Shown piece after piece: positions 1 to 9,029 of a DNA stretch of 64,000 nucleotides. The stretch comes from Actinomycetes bacterium (GTDB lineage Bacteria > Actinomycetota > Acidimicrobiia > Acidimicrobiales > RAAP-2): NCBI GenBank assembly GCA_021806045.1, contig JAJZDI010000006.1, positions 1 through 64,000 on the forward strand. Reading direction: 5' to 3'. The notes under the pieces are model-generated. The model was not told the origin of the DNA. It saw nothing but the letters and a program-made list of their open reading frames with translations, and made no database searches. The position numbers and the translations under genes are program-made. Numbering within the stretch: position 1 is the stretch's first letter; each line of letters opens with the position of its first letter.

Positions 1-2
1 AG

Positions 3-1379
3 GTGGTGACGGCGACGGTGGCGGCCGAGGTGGACTCCTACCGGCAGCTGCCCCAGACCGTGTACCAGATCCAGGTGAAGTTCCGCGACGAGGCCCGGCC
101 GAGGTTCGGGCTGCTCCGGACCCGGGAACTGATCATGGCCGACGCCTACTCGTTCGACGTGGACGCGGCCGCCATGCAGGCCACCTACCAGGTGGTCTTC
201 CGCGCCTACCTACGGATCTTCGAGCGCCTGGGCCTGGAGGTGACCCCGGTGGAGGCGAGCTCGGGGGCCATCGGCGGCGAGGTCAACCACGAGTTCATGG
301 TTCCCTCCCCGGTGGGCGAGGACCACTTCGTCCGGTGCCCGTCGTGCGGCTACGCGGCCAATGTGGAGGCGGCCACCCGCCAGGTCGAGGACGCGCCTGG
401 TGACCCGGGCGACGGGGCGCCGGCCCTCGAGCTCCACCACACCCCGGACCGGCCCGGGATCGACGCGGTCTCCGAGCTCTTCTCGTCCTCGGGCGTGACC
501 GCCGCCGACCTCCTGAAGTGCCTGGCCGTGGTGGGGAGCGACGGCCAGCCCCGTCTGGTGGTGCTCCCGGGCGACCGGGAGGCTCGCCTGCCGTCCGGCT
601 GGCGCCTGTTCGACGATGACGACTTCGCCGCACACCCGGCCCTGGTCAAGGGGTACATCGGTCCGGGCGCGGCCAACGAGGCCGGTATCCCGGTGGTGGC
701 CGACCTCGGGGTGCGCCGGCCGGGATCGTGGATCACCGGGGCCAACCGGCCCGACCACCACGTGTCCGGGGCCGTGCTCGGACGCGACTTCACCGTGGAC
801 GAGTGGGGTTCGTACGCGGAGGTGGCCGAGGGCGACGCGTGCCCCCGGTGTGGTGGGCCGCTCAGCCTGGTCCGCAGCGTCGAGGCGGCCCACACCTTCC
901 AGCTGGGGACGAAGTACTCAGGCGTGATGGCCGGCGCGACCTTCGCCGACGAGGCCGGAGCCGAGCTCCCCTACGTCATGGGCTGCTACGGCATGGGGGT
1001 GAGCCGGCTGGTCTCGGTGCTGGCCGAGGCGTGCCACGACGACGACGGGCTGGCCTGGCCGCGCTCCGTCGCCCCCTTCGCCGTGCACCTGGTAGCGCTG
1101 GGTGCGGGGCGCTCGCCCGAGGTCGCCGCCGCCGCCGATGGGCTCTACGACGCCCTGTCCGATCAGGGCGTCGACGTCCTCTACGACGACCGGATGGCGT
1201 CGCCCGGCGTCTCGCTGGCCGACGCCGACCTCCTCGGTATACCGATCCGGGTGGTGGTGGGGGCCAAGGGGCTCGCTCGCGGCGTGGTCGAGGTGACGCA
1301 CCGCGACGGCACCGTCCCGCTGGAGGACGTGCCGCTGGAGGGCGCGGCCGGCCGGATCGGGGCTCTCGCCGGCGCCTGA
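3..1379 (+). CDS. proS: prolyl-tRNA synthetase, 3' part (partial)
   Basis: Cytoplasmic enzyme that charges tRNA-Pro. The window opens inside the gene: the first visible codons encode VVTATVAAEV, which belongs to the class II catalytic core, so the GTG at position 3 is not a start. About 458 residues remain of a usual 560-580. In order one sees the rest of the class II core (FRDEARPRFGLLRTREL), an inserted YbaK/ProX-like editing domain at roughly residues 150-265 that normally clears mischarged Ala-tRNA, class II motif 3 around YVMGCYGMGVSR, and a C-terminal HGTP anticodon-binding domain. The insertion marks the bacterial-type ProS. It lies 5' of the rimP-nusA-infB genes, a common actinobacterial order. 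Confidence 0.95.
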   Translation: MVTATVAAEVDSYRQLPQTVYQIQVKFRDEARPRFGLLRTRELIMADAYSFDVDAAAMQATYQVVFRAYLRIFERLGLEVTPVEASSGAIGGEVNHEFMVPSPVGEDHFVRCPSCGYAANVEAATRQVEDAPGDPGDGAPALELHHTPDRPGIDAVSELFSSSGVTAADLLKCLAVVGSDGQPRLVVLPGDREARLPSGWRLFDDDDFAAHPALVKGYIGPGAANEAGIPVVADLGVRRPGSWITGANRPDHHVSGAVLGRDFTVDEWGSYAEVAEGDACPRCGGPLSLVRSVEAAHTFQLGTKYSGVMAGATFADEAGAELPYVMGCYGMGVSRLVSVLAEACHDDDGLAWPRSVAPFAVHLVALGAGRSPEVAAAADGLYDALSDQGVDVLYDDRMASPGVSLADADLLGIPIRVVVGAKGLARGVVEVTHRDGTVPLEDVPLEGAAGRIGALAGA

Positions 1380-1380
1380 C

Positions 1381-1403
1381 CCGGCCGTGGTCCTGGTGGC
1401 CGG
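1381..1403 (+). terminator. GC hairpin after proS
   Basis: CCGGCC and GGCCGG arms of 6 bp flank an 11-base loop directly after the proS stop codon. There is no T tract, as is usual in genomes this rich in GC, so the terminator role is inferred from its place between proS and the rimP promoter. Confidence 0.35.
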
Positions 1404-1432
1404 CCCGACGGGATCGGCGGCGGACCTGCTGG

Positions 1433-1438
1433 TATACT
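1433..1438 (+). promoter_or_regulatory. -10 element of the rimP-nusA-infB operon
   Basis: TATACT is a near-consensus -10 box in very GC-rich surroundings. I see no good -35 hexamer at 16-18 bp upstream. A start near 1445 would give a leader of about 120 nt that contains the hairpin at 1475-1499. Confidence 0.55.
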
Positions 1439-1474
1439 CGGTTGTTCCGTTCTGGGAGTGGAGATGCGCTGGAG

Positions 1475-1499
1475 GAGCGTGGGCGGAATGCCCACGCTC
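1475..1499 (+). promoter_or_regulatory. rimP leader hairpin (putative attenuator)
   Basis: A perfect 10-bp stem, GAGCGTGGGC with GCCCACGCTC, encloses the 5-base loop GGAAT and is followed by a pyrimidine- and T-rich run (TTGTCTTCCTC). GTGGGC-loop-GCCCAC hairpins ahead of rimP recur in Gram-positive bacteria and are thought to be an attenuator or autoregulatory element of the rimP-nusA-infB operon. It lies between the -10 box at 1433 and the rimP start at 1566. The reading frame is open through the hairpin from a GTG at 1458, but the perfect stem argues for an untranslated leader. Confidence 0.65.
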
Positions 1500-1565
1500 T
1501 TGTCTTCCTCGGCGCTCCTGGGACTGGTACGGGTGACGACGACGACCGGAGAGGAGGGTGACGAC

Positions 1566-2096
1566 ATGGCGGAAGATCTCTACTCGCAGTTGGTGCCGGT
1601 CGTCGCCGCCCTCGGGCTCGAACTGTTCGACGTCGAGGTCCGCCCCGGCTACGTCGTCGTCCTGGTCGACCGCCCCGGTGGTGTCGATCTCGATGCCCTG
1701 GCTGACGCCAACCGGGTCGTGTCCGCCCATTTCGACGCCCACGACCCCGTCCCCGGTCGCTACACCCTCGAGGTGTCCAGCCCGGGGGTGGAGCGCCCAC
1801 TGCGCCGCCCGGAGCACTTCGGCCGGGCCGTCGGCGAGACCGTCCAGGTCAAGACGAAGGCCGGCACCGACGGGGTGCGGCGGACCACCGGCGTACTGGT
1901 GGCCGCAGACGAGACCGGGTTCACCGTCGCCGAGCCCGGAGCGCCGGGCGGCGAGCCGGCGGAGCGCCGGTTCGCCTACGCGGACGTCGACCGGGTGCGC
2001 ACCGTGTTCTCCTGGGGTCCCGGCCCCAAGCCTGGCGCCGCCGCGGGGCGGCGCCCCACGCCCACGCCCGAGAGGAAGCAGGTCACGACCAGATGA
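1566..2096 (+). CDS. rimP: ribosome maturation factor RimP
   Basis: RimP binds the nascent 30S subunit and helps S12 and neighbouring proteins assemble. The 176-residue protein shows the two usual domains: an N-terminal alpha/beta domain (LVPVVAALGLELFDVEV, then LVDRPGGVDLDALADANR) and a C-terminal SH3-like barrel starting near VSSPGVERPLRRPEHF, the best-conserved motif of the family. I chose the ATG at 1566 because it follows GGAGAGGAGG and begins the conserved fold. An in-frame GTG at 1458 would add 36 residues encoded by the leader hairpin. The stop overlaps the nusA start as ATGA, so the two are probably translationally coupled. Confidence 0.93.
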   Translation: MAEDLYSQLVPVVAALGLELFDVEVRPGYVVVLVDRPGGVDLDALADANRVVSAHFDAHDPVPGRYTLEVSSPGVERPLRRPEHFGRAVGETVQVKTKAGTDGVRRTTGVLVAADETGFTVAEPGAPGGEPAERRFAYADVDRVRTVFSWGPGPKPGAAAGRRPTPTPERKQVTTR

Positions 2097-3346
2097 GCAA
2101 GACGAACTTCGAGTTCCTCGACGCCCTCGGCCAGATCGCCCGCGACAAGGGCATCTCCGTCGAAACGCTGCTCGATGCCCTGGCGAACGCCCTGGTGGCC
2201 GCGTACAAGCGGAGCCCGGACTCGGCCGAGGAGGCGGTGGTCACCATCGACCCCGAATCGGGTGAGATCCGCGTCTACGGCCAGGAGCTCGACGACGAGG
2301 GAAACGTCGTCCGCGAGTGGGATGACACGCCCGACGACTTCGGCCGGATCGCCGCCCAGACTGCCAAGCAGGTCATCCTCCAGCGCATCCGTGAGGTCGA
2401 GCGGGACCTCAAGTACGAGGAGTACGCGGGCCGGGAGGGCGACATCGTCACCGGGATCGTCCAGCAGACCGACAACCGCTACACCCTCCTCGACCTGGGG
2501 AAGGTGGAGGCGCTGCTGCCCCAGGCGGAGCAGGTCTCCTACGAGCGCTACGAGCACGGCGCCCGGCTGAAGGCGTACATCGTCGAGGTCCGCAAGACGA
2601 CCAAGGGCCCCCAGATCGTGGTGAGCCGGAGCCATCCGGGTCTCATCAAGCGCCTGTTCGAGCTGGAGGTCCCCGAGATCTCGTCCGGCGCGGTGGAGAT
2701 CAAGGCGGCCGCCCGCGAGCCGGGCCACCGGACCAAGATCGCCGTGTGGTCGAACGACCCGAACATCGACCCGGTGGGCGCGTGCGTGGGTGCCCGGGGC
2801 TCCCGGGTCCGGATGGTCACGAACGAGCTGAGGGGCGAGCGGGTCGACGTCGTGCCGTTCTCCGACGATCCCGTCGAGCTGATCCAGAGTGCGCTGGCCC
2901 CGGCCCGGGTGCGTGAGGTCCGGCTGGACGACCAGACGGGGACGGCCACCGTCGTGGTCAGCGACTACCAGCTGTCCCTGGCCATCGGCAAGGAGGGGCA
3001 GAACGCCCGACTGGCGGCCCGCCTCACCGGGTGGCGCATCGACATCAAGAGCGAGACCCAACTGGCCGAGGAGGAGGCCGGCTACAACGGCGAGGAGTGG
3101 GCCGAGGGCGAGTGGGTCGAGAACGAGGCCGGCGAGATGGTCTGGCAGCCGGCGGAGGGCGGCGAGGCCGTCTCGGCCAGCGAATGGACGCAGGCGGCGA
3201 CGGACGAGGCCCCCGCGGACGGGGCACCCGCCGCTGAGGTCCCCGCGGACGGAGCACCCGCCGCTGAGGCCGATGCCGGCGACCAGGCTGGCGATGCCGG
3301 GGCGGGCGGCGACGAGCCCGCAGCAGCTGCGGAGGGGGGAGCATAG
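2093..3346 (+). CDS. nusA: transcription termination/antitermination factor NusA
   Basis: NusA binds RNA polymerase and nascent RNA and controls pausing, termination and antitermination. The 417 residues contain the N-terminal polymerase-binding domain (1-115), an S1 RNA-binding domain (about 116-180, [20 protein letters not shown]), KH1 (about 190-270, with VGARGSRVR) and KH2 (about 280-330, [19 protein letters not shown]). There are no C-terminal acidic repeat domains of the E. coli type. The protein instead ends in an acidic Ala/Pro/Glu tail of about 90 residues that contains a 30-bp tandem duplication. Its TAG stop overlaps the apparent AUA start of ylxR. Confidence 0.96.
   Translation: MSKTNFEFLDALGQIARDKGISVETLLDALANALVAAYKRSPDSAEEAVVTIDPESGEIRVYGQELDDEGNVVREWDDTPDDFGRIAAQTAKQVILQRIREVERDLKYEEYAGREGDIVTGIVQQTDNRYTLLDLGKVEALLPQAEQVSYERYEHGARLKAYIVEVRKTTKGPQIVVSRSHPGLIKRLFELEVPEISSGAVEIKAAAREPGHRTKIAVWSNDPNIDPVGACVGARGSRVRMVTNELRGERVDVVPFSDDPVELIQSALAPARVREVRLDDQTGTATVVVSDYQLSLAIGKEGQNARLAARLTGWRIDIKSETQLAEEEAGYNGEEWAEGEWVENEAGEMVWQPAEGGEAVSASEWTQAATDEAPADGAPAAEVPADGAPAAEADAGDQAGDAGAGGDEPAAAAEGGA
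3211..3270 (+). repeat. 30-bp tandem duplication in the nusA tail
   Basis: Two consecutive 30-bp units, 3211-3240 and 3241-3270, differ at only two positions. Each encodes a copy of a PADGAPAAE-type segment in the acidic, presumably disordered C-terminal tail of NusA. The length is a multiple of three, so the frame is kept. This looks like recent slippage in a low-complexity stretch. Confidence 0.8.
3331..3335 (+). promoter_or_regulatory. Shine-Dalgarno site that places the ylxR start
   Basis: GGAGG, followed by more G residues, ends 7 bases before the ATA codon at 3343. No ATG, GTG or TTG lies in the ylxR frame between an upstream in-frame stop at 3265 and the conserved RTCIGC motif. The ribosome-binding site therefore points to the ATA codon. 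Confidence 0.6.
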
Positions 3347-3672
3347 ATCCCGTCCGCACCTGCATCGGGTGCCGCCGGCGGGCGCCCGCAGGTGAGCTGG
3401 CCCGGGTGGGCCGCCTCCCCTCGGGTCGTCTGACGTTGGACAGGCGTGCGAAGGGTCGTGGCGCCTGGGTGTGCCGGGACCCCGCGTGCGTGGCCGTCGC
3501 CGCACACCGTCGAGCGTTCGAGCGGGCGTTCCGGGCATCGGTGGCACCCGGTGAAGTGGAGAGGATCGAGGAAGCGGCCCGCCTGAGCGGGGGTCGGGTC
3601 CCGATGTGCGAGGATGGAAGCCCGCGCCCGGAGGCGGCCGCGGGCACACACGAAGAACAGGAAGGCCAGTAG
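3343..3672 (+). CDS. ylxR: YlxR family RNA-binding protein (DUF448), apparent ATA start
   Basis: YlxR is a small nucleoid- or RNA-associated protein nearly always found between nusA and infB. The family signature, a Cys-X2-Cys motif in RTCIGCRRRAPAGELAR, is encoded at 3355-3405, upstream of the first conventional start (GTG, 3406). Starting at 3406 would delete the defining motif. The frame contains no ATG, GTG or TTG between the stop at 3265 and the motif, whereas a strong GGAGG lies 7 bases before the ATA at 3343, which overlaps the nusA stop as ATAG. I read this as a rare AUA start, or as an ATG changed by mutation or sequencing error. The product is about 109 residues and also carries the family's RGAWVC segment. 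Confidence 0.82.
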   Translation: MDPVRTCIGCRRRAPAGELARVGRLPSGRLTLDRRAKGRGAWVCRDPACVAVAAHRRAFERAFRASVAPGEVERIEEAARLSGGRVPMCEDGSPRPEAAAGTHEEQEGQ

Positions 3673-3678
3673 AAGCCG

Positions 3679-6600
3679 TTGCCGAAGAAGATCCGCGTCT
3701 ATGAGCTCGCCCACGAGCTCGGTCTGACCAACAAGGAAGCGCTCGACCTCTGCTTGTCGCTGGGCATGGGGGTGAAGAGCCACTCGTCCTCGATCGAGGA
3801 CGCCCAGGCTGACCGCGCCCGGCGCAAGGCGGATCGTGAGGGGCTGCGGCGGGACGTCCAGCCTCCGGAGGAGGCGCCGGCGAAGAAGGCGGCCGCGAAG
3901 AAGGCACCGGCGAAGAAGGCTGCCGCGAAGAAGGCGCCGGCGACCACGACGGTCGCCGGCCAGCCTGGCGACGAGGATGAGGAGCGTGGCGCGAGCGCGG
4001 GCTCCGGCGCTGACGGCGAGGGCACCTCTGGGCCGGCGACGGCGGCCGAAGCGGCTCGCACGGCTCCCCGCCTGATCACCAGCCGGACGACCCATGAGCC
4101 GGCACGCCCGGCCCAGCCGGCGGCACGCCCGGCCCAGCCGGCGGCACCCGCCGCCCAGCCTGCGGCCCCTGCCGCCCCGCCTGCGGCCCCTGCCGCCCCG
4201 CCCCGACCGGTTGCTCCGGCAGCGTCGGCCGCCCCCGTTCCCGCCCAGCCGGTAGTGCCGGCCGCCCCCGTTCCCGCCCAGCCTGCGGCTACTCCGGCGG
4301 CTGCTCCGGCACCGGCACCTGCGGCTCCGGCCGTGCCTGCTGCCACCGTCGCACCGGCCCAGCCGGCAGCGCCGGCCGTCGACGGGGCACCCCCGGTGGC
4401 GCCACCGGCGACACGTGCCCCGGAGCCCCCGGCAGGCGCGACGCCCGGGGCTCCCGCCCGCCCGGCCGGAGCGCCTCCTGGCGGTCCCCGTCCACAGGGC
4501 CCGGCTGGGGCCCCTCCCCGCCCGCCCGTCAGCGCCAGCGGCAAGCCCATCCCTCCGCCTCCCGGTGGCCCGCCGCGCTCCATGTCGGGACGCCCCATCC
4601 CGCCGCCACCCGGCGCGGGTGGGCGGCGACCCGGCCCGGCTCCGACCGGGGGTCCGAGGACCGGCGGCGGCTTCGGCACGCGTCCTGCGGGTGGTGGCGG
4701 CCGCCCCGGCGGATTCAGCGGCGGTGGTGGAGCCGGAGGCGGCGGCTACGGTGCGAGGACGGGCGGCGGCTTCGGCGGCCGTCCCGGCGGTCCCGGTGGC
4801 GGTCCTGGTGGCGGCCCCGGCGGGCCGCCCGGTGGTGGACGTGGAGGTCCGGGCGTGGGACGGGGCCGCCCGAACCAGCGGCGACCGCGCCGCCGGCGCC
4901 GCAACCTCGAGGAGCTGGAGCCGACGCAGCTCACCGCGTATTCGCCGTCCACCGCACCGGTGCCGGACCACGAGGTCATCGTGGAGCGGGGGGCGACGGC
5001 ACGCGACCTCGGTCCCAAGTTGAACCGCTCGGCCGGTGACGTCATCCGGTTCCTCCTTCTCCAGGGGGAGATGGTCACGGCCACGCAGTCGCTCACCGAC
5101 GACATGATCGAGCTCTTCGCCGCCGAGATCGGCGCGGACGTTCGGTTGGTCGATCCCGGCGAGGAGCACGAGGCAGAGCTGTTGGCCAAGTACTTCGACG
5201 AGGACGAGGGCGTCGACGAGGCGGACCTCCGCACGCGCCCGCCGGTGGTGACCGTCATGGGCCATGTCGACCACGGCAAGACCAAGCTCCTCGACCGGAT
5301 CCGCTCGGCCAACGTGGTCGCCGGCGAGGCCGGGGGTATCACGCAGCACATCGGCGCCTACCAGACGGAATGGAACGGCCACGCGATCACGTTCATCGAC
5401 ACCCCCGGCCACGAGGCGTTCACCGCCATGCGAGCCCGCGGCGCCGAGGTGACCGACATCGTCGTTCTGGTGGTGGCGGCAGATGACGGCGTCATGCCCC
5501 AGACGATCGAGGCGATCGACCACGCCCGGGCAGCGGACGTACCGATCATCGTGGCCCTGAACAAGATCGACCGGGAGGAGGCGGACCCCAACCGGGTCCT
5601 CCAACAACTTTCCGAGCACGGCCTGGTGCCTGAAGCGTGGGGTGGCGACACCATCGCGGTGGAGGTCTCCGCACTCCAGGGGCTGGGCATCGACGACCTG
5701 CTCGAGCAGATCGTCCTGGTCGCCGAGGTGGAGGAGCTCACCGCCACCCCCGAAGGGCCATCGCGCGGGTTCGTGCTGGAGGCCGAACTGGAAACGGGCC
5801 GGGGCCCGGTGGCCACCGTGATCGTCCAGCGGGGCACGCTCCGGGTGGGGGACCCGATGGTGGCCGGTGCCGCCTGGGGCAAGGTGAAGGCGCTGATCGA
5901 TGACCGGGGCGACCAGGTGAAGGAGGCGCCGCCGTCGATGCCGGTCCAGGTGCTGGGCTTCTCGGAGCCGCCGAACGCGGGCGACGAGTTCCGGGTCACC
6001 TCGGAGCTCGGGCAGGCCCGCACCATCGGCGAGGCCCGGGAGCACCGCTACCGCGTCGCCGGCCACGTGCCGGCTGCGTCGACCGCGCTGGGCGGTGCCA
6101 AGCTCGAGGACCTCTTCGAGCAGATCCAGCGGGGCGAGACGGCCACGCTGAACCTGATCGTGAAGGCTGACGTGCGTGGGTCGCTCGAGGCCATCTCCGA
6201 GAGCCTCGGAAAGCTCGAGCGCGAAGACGTGAAGCTGGCGTTCGTCCACCGAGGCGTGGGCGGGATCACCGAGTACGACGTCCAGCTGGCCCAGGCCTCC
6301 AACGCCACCATCATCGGGTTCAACGTGCGACCCGATCGCCGTTCGCGTGAGCTGGCCGAGAAGTCGGGCGTCGAGATCCGCACCTACGAGATCATCTACA
6401 AGCTCCTCGAGGACCTCGAGGCGGCCATGCTCGGACTGCTCACCCCCGTCTACGAAGAAGTGGTCACCGGCGAGGCCGAGGTCCGGCAGGTCTTCCGCGT
6501 CCCGCGGGTGGGCGCGGTCGCCGGCTGCCAGGTCCGCGACGGCGTCATCACCCGGGGCTCGAAGGTCCGCTTCCTGCGCGACGGCGTCGTCATCTGGAAG

Positions 6601-6750
6601 GGCGCCATCACGTCGCTGAAGCGCTTCAAGGAGGACGCACGCGAGGTCCAGTCGGGCTTCGAGTGTGGCATCGGCCTCTCCGACTACCAGGACCTGAAGG
6701 AGGGGGACGTGATCGAGACCTACGAGGAGCGCGAGATCCCCCGCACCTGA
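3679..6750 (+). CDS. infB: translation initiation factor IF-2
   Basis: IF-2 is the GTPase that brings fMet-tRNA to the 30S subunit and promotes subunit joining. The protein has 1023 residues and starts with TTG ([15 protein letters not shown], an IF2_N domain). A long low-complexity region follows: [13 protein letters not shown] lysine-rich repeats (about 60-90), Pro/Ala-rich sequence (about 110-300) and Gly-rich sequence (about 300-405). A second IF2_N-like segment comes next, then the G domain with GHVDHGKT (about 527), DTPGHE (about 573) and NKID (about 627), and domains II to IV. The expanded N-terminal region is typical of high-GC actinobacteria. Seven bases separate it from ylxR. Confidence 0.96.
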   Translation: MPKKIRVYELAHELGLTNKEALDLCLSLGMGVKSHSSSIEDAQADRARRKADREGLRRDVQPPEEAPAKKAAAKKAPAKKAAAKKAPATTTVAGQPGDEDEERGASAGSGADGEGTSGPATAAEAARTAPRLITSRTTHEPARPAQPAARPAQPAAPAAQPAAPAAPPAAPAAPPRPVAPAASAAPVPAQPVVPAAPVPAQPAATPAAAPAPAPAAPAVPAATVAPAQPAAPAVDGAPPVAPPATRAPEPPAGATPGAPARPAGAPPGGPRPQGPAGAPPRPPVSASGKPIPPPPGGPPRSMSGRPIPPPPGAGGRRPGPAPTGGPRTGGGFGTRPAGGGGRPGGFSGGGGAGGGGYGARTGGGFGGRPGGPGGGPGGGPGGPPGGGRGGPGVGRGRPNQRRPRRRRRNLEELEPTQLTAYSPSTAPVPDHEVIVERGATARDLGPKLNRSAGDVIRFLLLQGEMVTATQSLTDDMIELFAAEIGADVRLVDPGEEHEAELLAKYFDEDEGVDEADLRTRPPVVTVMGHVDHGKTKLLDRIRSANVVAGEAGGITQHIGAYQTEWNGHAITFIDTPGHEAFTAMRARGAEVTDIVVLVVAADDGVMPQTIEAIDHARAADVPIIVALNKIDREEADPNRVLQQLSEHGLVPEAWGGDTIAVEVSALQGLGIDDLLEQIVLVAEVEELTATPEGPSRGFVLEAELETGRGPVATVIVQRGTLRVGDPMVAGAAWGKVKALIDDRGDQVKEAPPSMPVQVLGFSEPPNAGDEFRVTSELGQARTIGEAREHRYRVAGHVPAASTALGGAKLEDLFEQIQRGETATLNLIVKADVRGSLEAISESLGKLEREDVKLAFVHRGVGGITEYDVQLAQASNATIIGFNVRPDRRSRELAEKSGVEIRTYEIIYKLLEDLEAAMLGLLTPVYEEVVTGEAEVRQVFRVPRVGAVAGCQVRDGVITRGSKVRFLRDGVVIWKGAITSLKRFKEDAREVQSGFECGIGLSDYQDLKEGDVIETYEEREIPRT

Positions 6751-6773
6751 TCGGTCGGTGCAGGAAGGGCACG

Positions 6774-7148
6774 ATGACGCGCCACCACGACCAGCGGGGC
6801 AAGGCTTCCTTTCCCCGGACACTCCGGGTAAACCAGGTCCTCCGCCAGGTGCTGGCAGAGGAGATCGAGCGCCTGGCCGACGCGGACGAGCGGTTGCGCA
6901 TGGTGACGGTCACGGGCCTGGAGACGTCCCCGGACCTCCGCCAGGCGACCGTGTTCGTCTCGTCGCTGTCCGACGAGGCCGCTGAAGCGCTGACCGAGCG
7001 CCGTTCCCGCCTGCAGCGGTCGGTGGCCACCCAGGTCCGCCTGAAGCGGACGCCGTCGCTGCGCTTCGAGGTGGACCCGGCCGTCGTCAGCGGCGGCCGG
7101 ATCGAGGACGTCATCCGCCGCCTCCACGGCGGCGGCGAGGAGCAGTGA
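6774..7148 (+). CDS. rbfA: ribosome-binding factor A
   Basis: RbfA is a KH-type protein that binds the 30S subunit and assists 16S rRNA 5'-end maturation and cold adaptation. The 124 residues include the hallmark start RTLRVNQVLRQVLAEEIERL and, near residue 50, the segment DLRQATVFVSSL. The ATG at 6774 follows GGAAGG. Longer in-frame starts upstream would run into infB and add sequence with no family similarity. The TGA stop overlaps the truB GTG start. Confidence 0.93.
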   Translation: MTRHHDQRGKASFPRTLRVNQVLRQVLAEEIERLADADERLRMVTVTGLETSPDLRQATVFVSSLSDEAAEALTERRSRLQRSVATQVRLKRTPSLRFEVDPAVVSGGRIEDVIRRLHGGGEEQ

Positions 7149-8041
7149 CGGCCGCGGGCGGGGGGGAGGGCGTCACCGGGTTGGCGGTGGTCGACAAGGA
7201 GGCCGGTTGGACCTCCCACGACGTCGTGGCCCGATGCCGCCGCATCTTCGCTCAGCGAAGGGCCGGCCATGCGGGGACGCTCGACCCCGATGCCACCGGC
7301 GTCCTCCTGGTGGGCCTGGGGCGGGCGACCCGGCTCCTGCGGTTCCTCACCCCGTTGCCCAAGACCTACGAGGGTGAGATCGTCCTGGGCACGGCGACGA
7401 CGACGCTCGACGCCGCCGGCGAGGTGACCGGGACATGGGAGATGGACGGGGTCACCCTGGCCGATGTGCGGGCTGCGGCACAGGGTCTGTCAGGAGACAT
7501 CCTCCAGGTCCCCCCCATGGTGTCGGCGCTGAAGGTCGGCGGCCGGCGCCTCCACGAGCTGGCCCGCCAGGGTGTGGAGGTCGAGCGGGTGGCCCGACCG
7601 GTTACCGTCCACCGGTTCGACGTCGCCGAGGGGACAGGGCCCGGACGCTTCGCCTTCGAGGTGGAGTGCTCGTCGGGGACCTACGTCCGCTCTCTCGCAG
7701 ACGACCTCGGGCGGGCGCTCGGCGGGGGAGCCCATCTCGGGCTCCTGCGGCGCACCCGGATCGGCTCCTTCGGGGTCGCCGACGCCCGGAAGCTCGACCA
7801 GCTGGGACCGTCCGACGTGCTCCCGCCGGCCGAGGCGCTCCGCCATCTCGACGGCGTGACGGTCGATCCCGAGATCGAGCTGGCCGTGCGGCGGGGACTG
7901 GCCCTCGACCGTGTCCCCCTGGGCATGACCGGGCCGGGGCCGTGGCGGGTCCTCGACGGCGACGGGTCGCTCCTGGCCGTGTACGAGGCGACGGAGACCG
8001 ACCGGGTCCGGCCGGTCGTGGTGCTGGCCGGTGCCGGGTGA
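7145..8041 (+). CDS. truB: tRNA pseudouridine(55) synthase
   Basis: TruB converts U55 in the T loop of most tRNAs to pseudouridine. The 298-residue protein begins with a GTG that overlaps the rbfA stop. It shows VVDKEAGWTSHDVV, the catalytic loop GHAGTLDPDATGVLLVGLG with its nucleophilic Asp near residue 47, and KTYEGEIVLGTATTTLDAAG. The later YVRSLADDLG segment and a short C-terminal PUA-like region match the actinobacterial form. Its place between rbfA and ribF is the usual one. Confidence 0.95.
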   Translation: MTAAGGGEGVTGLAVVDKEAGWTSHDVVARCRRIFAQRRAGHAGTLDPDATGVLLVGLGRATRLLRFLTPLPKTYEGEIVLGTATTTLDAAGEVTGTWEMDGVTLADVRAAAQGLSGDILQVPPMVSALKVGGRRLHELARQGVEVERVARPVTVHRFDVAEGTGPGRFAFEVECSSGTYVRSLADDLGRALGGGAHLGLLRRTRIGSFGVADARKLDQLGPSDVLPPAEALRHLDGVTVDPEIELAVRRGLALDRVPLGMTGPGPWRVLDGDGSLLAVYEATETDRVRPVVVLAGAG

Positions 8042-8057
8042 CCATGGCGGCGCCCGG

Positions 8058-8063
8058 TAGATT
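8058..8063 (+). promoter_or_regulatory. -10 element just upstream of ribF
   Basis: TAGATT ends 9 bases before the ribF ATG. Transcription from it would start at or very near the start codon and give a leaderless or nearly leaderless ribF message, in addition to read-through from the upstream operon. Confidence 0.4.
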
Positions 8064-8072
8064 CATCGCCTG

Positions 8073-9029
8073 ATGGAGATCGTCACGGACCTCAGGGACT
8101 GCGTGCCCCCACCGGGCGGTTCGGCCGTGACCATCGGCGCCTACGACGGCCTGCACCTCGGCCACCGGGCCCTGCTCACCGAGCTGCGCAGGCGGGCCGA
8201 AGTGGGGGGCCTGCTGACGACGGTCGTGACCTTCGACCGCCACCCGGCCACGGTGGTGCGCCCGGAGAGCGCCCCGCTGCTCCTGTGCGACCCGCAGCAG
8301 AAGCTCGAGCTCCTGGCCGAGGCCGGGGTGGAGCGTGCTGTGGTCCTCACCTTCGACGAGGCCCGGGCCGATGAGACGGCCGAGGAGTTCGTGTCGGAGG
8401 TGCTGGTCCGGGCGCTGGCCGCCCGCGTGGTCGTGGTGGGGGAGGACTTCCACTTCGGGCACGGCCGGAAGGGCAACGTGGCACTGCTCGGCGACCTCGG
8501 TCGGGAGTCGGGGTTCTCAGTGGACGGCGTGGGACTCACAACGGATGCGGACACGGTGGCCGGCGACGGCCCCATCTCGTCCACGCGGATCCGGGGCCTG
8601 GTGGCCCGGGGCGACGTGGCCGGGGCGGCACGCCTGCTGGGTCGCCCGCACCAGGTGCGGGGTCCGGTCGTCCACGGGGACGCACGGGGCGGTGCGGAGC
8701 TCGGCTATCCGACGGCGAACATCGAGGTGCCCGACGGGATCGCCCTGCCGGCGCCGGGCATCTACGCCGGCGTCCTGGAGCGGCCCGACGGGACCACGTG
8801 GCCGAGCGCCGTCTCGGTCGGCCGCCGTCCGATGTTCTACGAGGACGGGACCCTCCTGGTGGAGGCGCACCTGCTCGACTTCGACGGCGACCTCTACGGG
8901 GAGCAGGCCCGGCTCTCGTTCGTGGAGCGGCTGCGGGACGAGCGGACGTTCGACTCGGTCGACGACCTGGTGGTCCAGATGGGTGCCGACGTCGCCGAAG
9001 CCCGCCGCATCCTCGCCGCCGGCCGGTGA
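8073..9029 (+). CDS. ribF: bifunctional riboflavin kinase/FAD synthetase
   Basis: RibF makes FMN from riboflavin and FAD from FMN. The 318 residues consist of an N-terminal nucleotidyltransferase domain (about 1-180) with the HIGH-like motif GAYDGLHLGHRALL and SSTRIRGLVARGDV, and a C-terminal riboflavin-kinase barrel (about 185-310) with GYPTANIEVPDG, where PTAN binds the nucleotide phosphates. A -10 box close to the ATG suggests its own promoter. The TGA stop overlaps the GTG of the HAD phosphatase downstream. Confidence 0.95.
   Translation: MEIVTDLRDCVPPPGGSAVTIGAYDGLHLGHRALLTELRRRAEVGGLLTTVVTFDRHPATVVRPESAPLLLCDPQQKLELLAEAGVERAVVLTFDEARADETAEEFVSEVLVRALAARVVVVGEDFHFGHGRKGNVALLGDLGRESGFSVDGVGLTTDADTVAGDGPISSTRIRGLVARGDVAGAARLLGRPHQVRGPVVHGDARGGAELGYPTANIEVPDGIALPAPGIYAGVLERPDGTTWPSAVSVGRRPMFYEDGTLLVEAHLLDFDGDLYGEQARLSFVERLRDERTFDSVDDLVVQMGADVAEARRILAAGR

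Noticed and set aside
1458-1565. N-terminal extension of RimP from an upstream GTG
   Set aside because: The extension would be encoded by a perfect leader hairpin and has no similarity to RimP proteins; the ATG at 1566 has a good ribosome-binding site.
3082-6822. Very long open frame on the minus strand opposite nusA-infB
   Set aside because: It lies opposite strongly conserved genes, is made of Arg/Gly/Asp-rich low-complexity sequence, and is a by-product of GC-rich codon use.
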